Assembly (NCBI GenBank): GCA_013339765.2
Contig: CM023449.1
Span: 20,892,888 to 20,956,887 of the forward strand
Direction of reading: 5' to 3'
DNA from: Haemaphysalis longicornis
Taxonomy: Eukaryota > Arthropoda > Arachnida > Ixodida > Ixodidae
DNA length: 64,000 nt
Both the position numbers and the translations under genes were made by a program. A model generated the notes under the pieces. That model had not been told where the DNA came from. It did not search any database and worked only from the letters and a program-made list of their open reading frames with translations. Each line of letters opens with the position of its first letter. The first letter of the stretch is position 1. Shown one piece after another: positions 58,201 through 64,000 of the stretch.

Positions 58201-61200
58201 CGGCCCCAACGAGTCCTATCAAAAAACCCGGCAAGCACTGAAAATTCATCTGAGGGGCCACAACAAAGAACAACTACAAGTCGCCACCCGCAACACCTTT
58301 TGCGGTCGTCGACAACACTATGTATAGAAACTAGTCGATGAGAAGATGTTTCTCCGCCTCATACTGGGTTGGCTACGACACAATGCGCAAACGGCATTTA
58401 ACCTAACGCTGCGCAGCCCCTCTATCACGTCCGGCAGATGTAGACTAACCGGAACAACCGCACCTGCGATATATCGCAGCAGAGAAGGTGATCTTGTCGC
58501 TACAAGCCCCACGTCCTTCAATTTACTATTCTTCCACAGCGCGGCGGATAGTGTACGGAGACAAGCGTATGGCGAAGGGAGCTTTTAAATAATCGGCATC
58601 TACTAAGCAAGACAGCGGACGTGCCGCTCTGTTGGAGGCGATAATATACACTGCCTCAGGAGCACGTTTACATCAATAGAAATGCTGCCTTTCCCAACCT
58701 CGTTGTTTGATTTTTTCCTTGCATATTTAAGGAGCCTTTCTAATAAACGTCGTAATTTGCATGCGTTTAGCCCTTGCGAAGAACCACACACCCTTGTGTA
58801 CTCCGTGCTAAGTCACCAGGATAACCGCCTAAGGTACAACACCACGATTTAGGCGTATTTCCAAACGCTTCTCTGCACAGAGCACCCACGTGACATGTCT
58901 GTTCACGCGATGCAGAACGGTAATTAAATGTCGTCATTGGTGGCGCGCCAAACCTGAATCGACCTAAAACATACCAAATCACTATTACATTAACCAAAGC
59001 AACACGTAGATTTGTGTTAAAAATTAAATTTAGAAGAAAGGTACGAAATTAGAAAAAACCTAAGAGGTCCACCTGCTGGGGCTCGAACCCAAGCCTTCAG
59101 CACCAGTACTCAGTTCTCTACATCAAGGCCACAGAGCCCGAACGGTAGGCGACTTTTAGCAGGCGCTCAAAAGAATAGCGCGCACAGTGACATCACACAT
59201 GTCACGTGGGTGCTCTGTGCAGCGAAGCGTTTGGAAACACGCCACCAGACGGTGTCCAGATTACATTAGCTGGCAAATCAAACCTTAAATCTAAATTCTT
59301 CGCCCGCCAATCCTTCTTCATGCAGTATTTTCGAAGCAAGAATGTACGGAGATACGCATTTACTAATGACGAACATAAAAATGAAGTAAAAGTACGTTCG
59401 GACGTCACCAGAACGACCCACGCGTGCAGGGTTGGTTATACATTTCTACCAGAACGATGAGGGCAACAAATGGGCAGCCATGACGGGAGACCCTGCTCAC
59501 CGACACAAGTCGTTCGTGCTGAGCGATCAGAACGTCGAGCGAGCTCAGAATGGCCACCAAGGTCTCCAGCTGGTCTGTCGAGTTGCTCCAGAGTGTCTTG
59601 AGCTGTCTGTAAGAGACCTTGTAGCTGGCCGGTTCCCTTTTGCCCCTGGAAGCATCTTCCCAGCAAATCTGCTTCTGAAAGTATGGGCGGGAGGGGTAAA
59701 TGACGTCAGGAGTCGATTTCTTTGGATCGAGGAAAGTTGTCGTAAGGCAGATGAAGCTTCGAAGAGCTGCATTTTAGTTGCCTGGAGTAACCGCCTTATC
59801 AGCGAACTTTTTGTCAATTCGAAAAGTTGTTACACTTATCCCAGAATAGTGCTCATGATATAAAACACAGTAGACTCGATAAACGGAACTTGAATTGAGC
59901 GAAAAAATTACTTCCGTTTAACAGGAGTTCCGTTTACCTGAATAAATGTGTGAAACTGCAAATTTATGGGCATGGACACTTTTGGTACCATTTCATAACA
60001 CATTAAGCTCTAGAAGGTGAATGTAGCTGATAGTTTTTTAGAAAGCAAGAAAACTACAAGAGGTTTAGGTACAGCATTCACAAAGTTAATTTGGCAACAA
60101 TGAGTCGCTGTGCACTACAAAACGCGTCAATTATTTTTGTTTGAGTCCTTGCAACTGCATCTTAACGGAGGCTAGAGGCCTCAACTTCGCGAGTGCTTAG
60201 GAGCCACCGAATTTTGAAGACGGGAACGCGGTAATGAAGCGCGAATAACACCACGATGTCGCGAACCGAGGCGGAAGGAGCTCAGCCCTGTAACCTTGAC
60301 GTCTTGAATCGCGACTGAACGACTGGAACAAGAACTGCGATGTTGCAATCGTTGCGCTAACACGGCTGACCACTAACGAGACGAGGCTTACGAGGCGAAC
60401 GAGGCTAAAAGAACATGGAGGAAGAAAAAAAAAAAACACGAAACAGCCGGAAACGTAAAACCTGATTCTCATGCCAACAGGTTTCACAAGAAGTTCCATT
60501 TCTGGTTCCGTTTACATGGTGACGCAGAAATTTTAGTTCCAAATTACCGAGAGTTTTTACGTTATCTGTATACAAAACCAACCAACTTACAGGCTACTGT
60601 TCCGTTTAAGCGGCAATTCCGCTTCAGCGATTTCCGTTTATCGAGATCTACTGTAGTTGACAATAAAACCTTCAGCCGGCAGAATCTAGGAGGGAAGTTA
60701 CATTTAGAGCGAAGCTGTCTATGGCTGGGACGCGGGATTTTGTGGCGTCCGCGCGGAAAACCACAAAGGGGGAAAGCCAGCTTCCGAAGGTCAAGCTTAC
60801 ACCGGTACGGGCCAAGGGCCTTCATATTCTCATATAGAACGACTTATACCGCCCTTAAAAAATCACTTCCCAATAAGGCACTCATATTTAGAAGTGAAGC
60901 CCACTTTAAAGGGATCCCTGTAAGCTTGCTCATTTAAGCTGGCTTACGTTGGGTGTGGAAGCCAGGGGCAACAAATGCGTACCGAGAGAGGCTTACTAAA
61001 AAATTTCACGCGAACGGTGCGCGAAACAGCGACGTGTGTGTAGTCATCGACGGCGTAACGGTACTAGTGCGGCGTCCGAAGAGCGCGGCCTCAACACGGC
61101 CGGTAAGCGCCCAGCGAGAACAGAGCCCGCTCGCGTGCATTGGCGGTGAAAGCCTGGCGTGTAATTGTGACGACTACTTTTTATAAACACGCCCACCAGT

Positions 61201-62145
61201 CTACACGGCAGCCGCACCATTTTACCGTCCTTAATCCATCTTCAGCTACTTTTTCCACATTATTCCATTTATTCCACTTCGTTCGCCTTAATCCACCTCA
61301 ATCCCCCTTAATCCCACCTTAATAATCATTGCATTCAATCAGAAATATCAATTAGTGCATCTTAATCATCACTATCAATCCCTAACCAATATTCAACATA
61401 TACCACTTTATTTTTACTTTTACACACTGTAGTAAGTAGTGTGTTTTGCCCCATTGTGTTGCATCGTTTTTTAGTGTACTACATGCTTGTATCGATCCAT
61501 TATTTCTGTGTAGATATGCGCTGGTTTTTACTGCAAATGAAGTGCACTTAAGCTTTTGTTTTTGGTTGCCTTCCGATCTGATTACGTTTATGGCTGTATT
61601 TATTGCGCTTGCTTTACCAAGTGTTTTTGCAAACATTATGGTATTTCATGTGTGTACAATCATTCAACCCTTGTCCTGCGCATCTTACTAATTTTTTGCT
61701 CTTCTGTGTAAGCAAAAAAAGCAATGCTGTAGGTTCTGAGGGTAAAATCAATCAATCAATAAAAAAATTATGATTACATTAAACACGCGTCATTTCAAAT
61801 CCCACACGCACCGAAATGTTTTGTTTTTTTCCGAAGGCTCTCTTGGTACCATTCGTGTTGAAGTTGGCGGTGGTCACATTTGCCTCTGATGAGAGGCGTA
61901 AGCGTTTTGTCTTTAAAACACAAACGCACCTGTGGCGCACAGCCGACGAGCTTGTACAGGGCGTCCAGGAACCACTGCGGTCGTAGGATGACGATGCCGT
62001 CCCATCGACTGTCCAGAGTGGCCACGCCGGTGCCGTGGTGCTGGCAGCCGAAGCAGACGAGCTTTCCTTGCTGGTGCAGGAAGTGGACCACCGAGTGGAA
62101 ACCCTCTTCACTCTCGATGCCTTCCTGCCGAGCTATCTCTTCAAG
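40113..62145 (-). CDS. Gene C: COR-Death-TIR protein of the ROCO type (3' part, runs off right edge)
   Basis: Minus-strand exons: 61930-62145, 59501-59668, 57952-58096, 52877-53037, 49938-50120, 46843-47013, 45970-46143, 44448-44626, 43850-44027, 42011-42285 and 40113-40253. Phases agree except between exons 5 and 6. The order is: COR domain (exons 1-5; VVHFLHQQGKL, DGIVILRPQWFLDALY, LPVGFFTRLVVR), a Cys-rich stretch (exon 5), a Death domain (exons 6-7; GRDWLALAKRLG then LLRDWRESNGATRYCIDVLI), a TIR domain (exons 8-9; VFISYQW, CCLTPRYASSSTCARELSLA), and a Ser/Ala-rich tail. ROCO proteins are ROC-COR GTPases such as LRRK2; Death+TIR is the MyD88 combination. A cytosolic immune or cell-death signalling role is inferred. 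ROC and any repeat domains must lie beyond the right edge. Exon numbering starts at the first exon seen here. Confidence 0.8.
40820..41550 (+). repeat. Degenerate duplication block (pairs with 37740-38450 and 40450-40600)
   Basis: Shares ordered blocks with 37740-38450. Its end ('catacggaggcatttaataa...ctgcatat') resembles 40520-40565 ('cttacggaggcatgtaatta...ttcatgca'). Confidence 0.4.
41583..41685 (+). repeat. TTCACTCTTA-type low-complexity repeat
   Basis: Imperfect tandem 'acttcactctt' units. Confidence 0.7.
42011..42285 (-). CDS. Gene C exon 10, low-complexity tail
   Basis: 275 nt, acceptor TCAACTCGCAG, donor GAGAGG|GTACGG. It opens GGHGGSGRRADWEMRFQEIV, then a long Ala/Ser/Pro-rich segment. 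It follows the TIR domain. An in-frame TAG at 41963 would end the protein here if the donor is not used. Confidence 0.6.
42535..42980 (+). pseudogene. RTE-type LINE ORF end
   Basis: The best preserved of four copies: 150 codons open. It reads GAETWRLTKRVQLILRTTQ, MERKMIGVTLRHKKRAEW, GHVMRRKDN, EWIPREGKRCRGRQK and a Trp/Leu-rich end, the typical C-terminus of RTE/BovB-type ORFs. A (GTGATGATG) tail starts at 42971. 5'-truncated, and on the opposite strand to gene C. Confidence 0.85.
43850..44027 (-). CDS. Gene C exon 9, TIR second half
   Basis: 178 nt, acceptor CCACGCGCAG, donor TGCG|GTCAGT. It encodes VVLCCLTPRYASSSTCAREL, then SLADVLRKPIVPVMVE and WPPPGPMAVVLSALVYVDLC. This is the conserved TIR core: strand D, helix C with a Glu, and the PIVPVM strand. 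The Glu of AREL lies where NAD-cleaving TIR domains have the catalytic Glu. Confidence 0.85.
44448..44626 (-). CDS. Gene C exon 8, TIR first half
   Basis: 179 nt, acceptor GTGCCGCGCAG, donor GCCAAG|GTATTG. It encodes PPVFISYQWDAQEVVLNIRQ, then HLEFSGFPCWMDVGQVGGGD and LYGKIYEGISRAK: TIR strand A, helix A, strand B and BB loop. The first two bases complete a Glu codon with exon 7. Confidence 0.9.
44860..45890 (+). pseudogene. I-type LINE 3' end with RNase H domain
   Basis: Broken frames give an RNase H domain start (VSFVDAAQYGRTSSSVAMVV), DSRAGVRAYASGSI and ITWFPAHIDSKLESLANLND. A zinc-knuckle-like FPRCGQKSNLEHMLWGWP and an ending KLGLPVPTWEWPA follow. The 3' end is 'acaaagttcc' followed by (TCTG)n at 45870-45885. 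Stops at 45342 and elsewhere make it inactive. Confidence 0.75.
45970..46143 (-). CDS. Gene C exon 7, Death domain second half
   Basis: 174 nt, acceptor GCGCGCCGCAG, donor GAAATGG|GTACGC. It encodes YTDKELSRFVEEASPGVALL, RDWRESNGATRYCIDVLISC and MGRQDVAKLIQDEM. This is helices 3-6 of a Death domain, with the family's 'LLxxW...ga...L...L...gr.D.a..i' pattern. Confidence 0.85.
46144..46842 (-). other. Gene C intron 6, nothing seen
   Basis: AT-rich sequence without a recognised repeat or exon. Confidence 0.4.
46843..47013 (-). CDS. Gene C exon 6, Death domain first half
   Basis: 171 nt, strong acceptor TTTCTTTCCCGATAG, donor GGCTCG|GTACCT. It encodes a linker (FSAFGWEEPPWLRDAARLLE) and SANTGRDWLALAKRLG, the W-x-x-L-A-x-x-L-G signature of Death domain helix 2. 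It starts in phase 1, which does not match the chosen end of exon 5. Confidence 0.85.
47938..48207 (-). other. Possible unassigned exon or ORF
   Basis: The minus frame encodes HDEDDNGESVKPYLHNPNVV, then EEVDVYRGEDAVQEDF and an Asp run from a (GTC)n microsatellite (47963-47982). Another minus frame is also open. It lies in the gene C intron where a phase-restoring exon is missing, but I see no convincing splice pair. Confidence 0.25.
48690..48760 (-). repeat. SINE body fragment, inverted
   Basis: 'ctaaagatccccagggagtc' and 'cctccactacggcgcgcc' are the reverse of the block at 49220-49275. Confidence 0.65.
49212..49450 (+). repeat. SINE body fragment and adjoining inverted 'ccgggacac' repeat
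   Basis: 49212-49310 matches 18536-18640. At 49370-49440 'ctaaaacaccgggacactcg' is nearly duplicated, and matches 28460-28500 in reverse. Confidence 0.65.
49720..49835 (-). repeat. tRNA-derived SINE (Ruka-like)
   Basis: Near-identical to 60-165: B-box GGTTCGATTCC and A-box TGGCTAAGGCATTG on the minus strand, with the body 'gcggccgcattcctgatag' behind. It lies 100 bp from gene C exon 5. Confidence 0.8.
49938..50120 (-). CDS. Gene C exon 5, end of COR domain with Cys-rich stretch
   Basis: 61 codons in phase 0, acceptor TCCCCCTCACAG, donor AAG|GTCAGA. It opens HLIEAEIEALRELWYNR, then has nine Cys in about 40 residues (CFKCFVACPC, CAQHCSKDC) and HFLPLDECLHRK. COR C-terminal regions often carry 'CP.C...H' here, so a metal site is possible. 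The donor phase does not fit exon 6, so a small exon or other donor is missing. Confidence 0.8.
50848..51095 (+). repeat. 'GGATATGACGTCA' family copy
   Basis: A near full-length match to 1757-1996, from 'tcctctgtcataggaatcgg' to 'aaaacactttcatgttaaaa'. Confidence 0.8.
51265..51420 (+). repeat. 'GGATATGACGTCA' family, 3' part
   Basis: It matches 2040-2200 ('gcttccccgcaagaa', 'gtgcaggggtgca', 'caggccacttgcttcg'), so the same pair of copies occurs side by side in both places. Confidence 0.75.
51430..52876. other. Gene C intron 4 remainder, no named feature
   Basis: An 'aataaagtttgtttct' stretch at 52024 resembles a LINE terminus. Otherwise I see nothing. Confidence 0.35.
52877..53037 (-). CDS. 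Gene C exon 4, COR domain
   Basis: 161 nt, acceptor TTTTTTCTCCTGCCTCAG, donor ATTCAG|GTATGA. It encodes GFFTRLVVRFLRWCDWSEAS, continuing the '..FAGLLP' of exon 3 to give the COR signature 'lPxGFFxRLvvR', then an acidic/basic strand-rich stretch. Confidence 0.9.
53690..53930 (+). repeat. Interspersed repeat, copy of 25590-25840
   Basis: Same order of blocks, 'ggctacgtcacgggagc', 'tatgttataatggacggtta', 'ctgaaattacgtctcagtac'. Confidence 0.65.
54600..54660 (+). repeat. 'gtgcggtcattact' motif repeat
   Basis: Resembles 57865-57900 ('gtgcgatcactacgcgag'). It may be two ends of a dispersed element. Confidence 0.3.
54705..55250 (-). pseudogene. I/R1-type LINE 3' end
   Basis: A minus frame ends with a zinc-knuckle-like C-x2-C-x8-H-x4-C (CPQCDIPLSTYHLVYSCP), then EQWESALTSSAPERQLALVQ and a stop. 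The same layout is seen at 21800-22914. The tail is (CCA)n at 54706-54720. 5'-truncated. Confidence 0.7.
55250..56400. other. Gene C intron 3, mostly unassigned
   Basis: 56210-56290 shares 'ccccgaggggaa...gtgcgaatgca' with 27240-27290. No exon seen. Confidence 0.4.
56400..56590 (+). repeat. ~75-bp GC-rich tandem repeat
   Basis: 'gagctccgcgatgcgagcgc'+'cctcacacgcc' at 56428 and 56503, each followed by 'gagcgcgctcctcct'. Confidence 0.8.
56701..57861. mobile_element. TTAA-flanked inverted-repeat transposon (piggyBac-like, non-autonomous)
   Basis: TTAA at 56701 and TTAA at 57858 bracket an element starting AGGAGCCATGAAGAGAAAAC and ending with its inverted copy (GTTTTCTCTTCATGGCTCCT with two changes). 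The inverted repeats extend about 45 bp to 'attcgaaagatt'. TTAA target duplication is the hallmark of piggyBac elements. No transposase is visible in its 1.15 kb. It lies just upstream (in gene C sense) of exon 4, inside intron 3. Confidence 0.8.
57952..58096 (-). CDS. Gene C exon 3, COR domain
   Basis: 145 nt, acceptor TGACGCTTCGCAG, donor TTCCAG|GTGAAC. It encodes EVSLADEDEIYCVVPWLATS and then SDALVFFIDFAGLLP: the acidic linker, 'vPwLa' strand and hydrophobic strand of a COR domain. It ends in phase 1, matched by exon 4. Confidence 0.8.
58100..59050. other. Gene C intron 2 part, nothing seen
   Basis: 'gagcacccacgtgacatgt' at 58880 is repeated inverted at 59195 ('acatgtcacgtgggtgctc'), bracketing the tRNA-like repeat. 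Otherwise unassigned. Confidence 0.4.
58858..59245. mobile_element. Inverted-repeat element around a tRNA-like head
   Basis: 'ccaaacgcttctctgcacag' + 'agcacccacgtgacatgt' at 58861-58900 is inverted at 59193-59238 ('acatgtcacgtgggtgctct', 'gcagcgaagcgtttgg'). Between lies the tRNA-like 59062-59150. It could be a MITE or fold-back element with a SINE inside. Confidence 0.6.
59062..59150 (-). repeat. tRNA-like SINE head
   Basis: Minus strand: an A-box-like TGGCCTTGATGTAGAG, then a perfect B-box GGGTTCGAGCCCC and a closing CAGCAGGTGG. No clean anticodon arm, so not called as a tRNA gene. Confidence 0.55.
59501..59668 (-). CDS. Gene C exon 2, COR domain
   Basis: 56 codons in phase 0, acceptor CTTTCAGAAGCAG, donor GTGTCG|GTGAGC. 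It encodes YKVSYRQLKTLWSNSTDQLE, then TLVAILSSLDVLIAQHERLV. This is the COR 'GxLxxxxLxxLW...exLLxLLexFdl' segment. Other minus frames are open but match no family. Confidence 0.85.
59868..60653. mobile_element. Tc1/mariner- or pogo-like MITE
   Basis: Starts CAGTAGACTCGATAAACGGA and ends with the inverse (CCGTTTATCGAGATCTACTG) followed by TA. Further 'ttccgttta' motifs are at both ends. 786 bp with no transposase. In gene C intron 1. Confidence 0.7.
60654..61690. other. Gene C intron 1, no exon seen
   Basis: A pyrimidine-rich 'ccttaatcc' run is at 61225-61330. No gene evident. Confidence 0.4.
61690..61775 (+). mobile_element. CR1-like LINE 3' end (probable)
   Basis: 'gttctgagggtaaa' followed by (ATCA)n resembles the 12030 end ('ccctgagagtaaat' + (ATGAA)n). 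Coding part not identified. Confidence 0.4.
61930..62145 (-). CDS. Gene C exon 1 in this window, COR domain start
   Basis: 72 codons in phase 0, acceptor CTGCTTCCTTAACAG, donor CCACAG|GTGCGT. It encodes LEEIARQEGIESEEGF, HSVVHFLHQQGKLVCFG, and DGIVILRPQWFLDALYKLVG. The 'fLhxxGxlxxf...vilxPqWlxdal' pattern is characteristic of COR domains. The ROC GTPase exon should lie upstream, beyond 64000. Confidence 0.9.
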
Positions 62146-63120
62146 CTGTTAAGGAAGCAGGAGGTTTCGAGCTCGCACGGCACCTTCCAAGAGGCTCGGA
62201 GGGCATAAGGCTTTAGTGATGAACCGATGTGCCCGCCTAGGGCACTAGTGTTTTCCCGCAACCGAAAAAAGTAAAAAACAAAAAGCTGTAAAAGGTCGCC
62301 CAAATACATGCCTTAGCTCCCCTGGTGAAGCTTGAGGGGAAGTCACCTGTTAAAATTCCTATGGGACTACATTACGACCCATGGACTTAAAAACCATCGT
62401 GCACCTATACGAAAAGCTTTACAAATACATATCGGTGCCCGCAACAGCTAAGTTTGCTTATTCTAGAGACATGTCACTTCTGCAGTTGAACAAAAATACA
62501 AAACTCTTGCTTGCTACACAGCTAGCGCCATCTTGTGGAAACTGGAAAAACCAAAACGCTGTCTTTGTTTGTTTTTTATCTCAGTAAAAAAGTGATACAT
62601 TTGTAACAGAAGCAAACCAGGCCTTTGAGAACATTTGTGTGAATTTGTAACACCTTTCGAATCGGTTCGCGACGCTTTTTAAGCCCGTGGGTAATGAATC
62701 AGTAAGTCCCGTAGGAATGTGAACAGTCAGACCCTCTTAATGCCTTAATTAAAGTGTTGCTCTTTTACTGAACGTGATCATATTACATTAGTGCTACAGA
62801 ACTTTCTGTTGACCAAATCGTCATTTCTCATTTCACACAGGAAAGAAATTTCAGTGAAGGGAGGCAGGACAGCTTACGGTCAACCCGACTACTGTACAGG
62901 GTAAAGTTTACACTACGCCGAGATAAAGGTGTTTTTAACTTCGGTACGGTGTAGAACACTTTAAGCGCCCGGCTTCTCGTCGTAGCTCGTCAGTGGTCGT
63001 GCTGTCCCGCGCCAAAACGCACCCAAACCGAGGCTTCGAAAGGATGCCCGCTTGTCCCTCCATTCAGTCTTCCGGCCAAAAGTTACGCTGATACTTGAAC
63101 AAGAGCTTTATATAGGCAGA
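62146..63120. other. Upstream intron of gene C, nothing seen
   Basis: No acceptor-flanked minus frame that resembles ROC. No recognised repeat. Confidence 0.4.
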
Positions 63121-63599
63121 ACCGTTGGAAGCTCCTGTAACCGCTGGCACTGGTCATACATGCCCCCATTATTTAGCGCAAAAGAAAACTGCAGGTACAT
63201 TTGAGGCAAAATATTTGTACTTAACCGGCAGTCCCCTCGTTCATTTAGTTAGGAACGGACGTTTGGTTGATCTTTACGAGAGTAAGCGGAAAAAAGTGAC
63301 CGCGGAAGATGAAAACTACGCGTTCAAAATGGCGCAGAAAGGCTTTAGCGCGTGCAAGATGAAATCAAGAACAAAGAGAACAGACCTTCCGCTCGGGCTG
63401 TTGCAGGCAGAACAAGAAACGAAAGATAAAGAAAAAGATGCCACCTGTCCCAAGAGAAGGCGCTCGCGCATCGCGTACGAGGGAAAATTGAATTGCATTG
63501 AACAAAACTCTGTTCAATTCATCAAGAGAGGAGAGAGACATGGAGAGGAGGAGCGTGAAGTGTGCACAGACCGGTGAATAGGCACCGCGGCTCCCCTGG

Positions 63600-63930
63600 A
63601 AATCTCTGCGTATGACGGGGTATACGCAATATTCACCAACGTCATATCCATCACCAGAAAAAGGTTCAGCGGCGCGGAAGCGCTAGAGTTCGAGCCCACG
63701 ATCACTCTGGCCGCAACGGAAGTCTGAAATGCTATAACGACTGCGCCATGAAGTCACGCCCAGGAAGCTGTACGAATGCGCCCTAAGTCCTTCCCTCTAA
63801 CTTGTCCATTCAGATGGTGCTGCCATCTAGGAGAGGCGAAGCGAAGTAGTGCGTCATGATGCTAATGAGCGCCGATTGTTCGCGCCTCGATACGGGCAGC
63901 GTGTAGCAGCGGAAGCTTCTGTGTTACTCG
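63600..63930 (-). repeat. tRNA-headed SINE-like repeat
   Basis: Read on the minus strand: 'cgctcattagcatcatg', 'agatggcagcacc', an A-box TGGCGCAGTCGTTATAGC near 63735-63755, a B-box-like GGCTCGAACTC near 63690, and a 'ggatatgacgttggtgaata' end at ~63640. The same order occurs at 14785-15065. Confidence 0.6.
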
Positions 63931-64000
63931 TCCGCCGCCTACGTGGAACGCCGCTCAGCTTGTGGAAAGCCGCCGCCGCGTTCCACAAGTTGAGCTCGTC

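Noticed and set aside
63125..63577. 150-codon plus-strand frame
   Set aside because: Lys/Glu-rich with no recognisable family, splice signals or codon bias. It probably arises by chance in an intron.

Overview
The window is eukaryotic and reads like hard-tick (ixodid) nuclear DNA. Three large intron-rich genes sit in a bed of transposable-element debris: RTE-, CR1- and I/R1-type LINEs, tRNA-headed SINEs resembling the tick Ruka type, and pogo/Tigger-like and TTAA-flanked DNA transposons. There is no operon structure, no CRISPR and no bacterial signal. The tick assignment rests on repeat style and gene structure, not on a database match. All gene models were built by hand from splice sites and reading-frame phase.

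Left part (339-13682, minus strand), 'gene A': eight phase-compatible exons give at least 657 codons of a low-complexity protein rich in Ser, Arg, Asp, Gly and His. It runs off the left edge and no folded domain is visible. Middle (21051-37467, plus strand), 'gene B': nine exons join without a phase conflict into one complete 700-codon reading frame. It encodes a type II membrane protein: a disordered Arg/Ser/Pro-rich cytoplasmic tail, one membrane helix, and a carboxylesterase/cholinesterase-fold ectodomain. The nucleophile serine is replaced by glycine, so it looks like a non-enzymatic adhesion or recognition protein of the neurotactin/gliotactin/neuroligin kind. Genes A and B diverge from a 7.4-kb repeat-filled spacer.

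Right part (40113-62145, minus strand), 'gene C': eleven exons encode the C-terminal half of a ROCO-type protein. In order they give a COR domain with a cysteine-rich insert, a Death domain, a TIR domain, and a low-complexity tail with a candidate terminal exon and poly(A) signal. The N-terminal part (expected ROC GTPase and repeats) lies beyond the right edge. COR-Death-TIR is the most interesting content here: it places a MyD88-like Death+TIR pair behind a ROCO switch and suggests an innate-immune or cell-death signalling protein. Genes B and C converge, with their stop codons about 2.6 kb apart.

Introns and spacers are mostly repeats. They include a 1.3-kb Tigger-like remnant (9033-10352), an internally deleted CR1-like LINE (10970-12058), four RTE 3' ends in both orientations, three RNase H-bearing LINE tails, a degraded LINE reverse transcriptase (33240-34570), a TTAA-flanked 1.15-kb inverted-repeat element (56701-57861), a fold-back element (34898-35362), an inverted cluster of tRNA-Arg-like SINEs (16308-17258), and many microsatellites.
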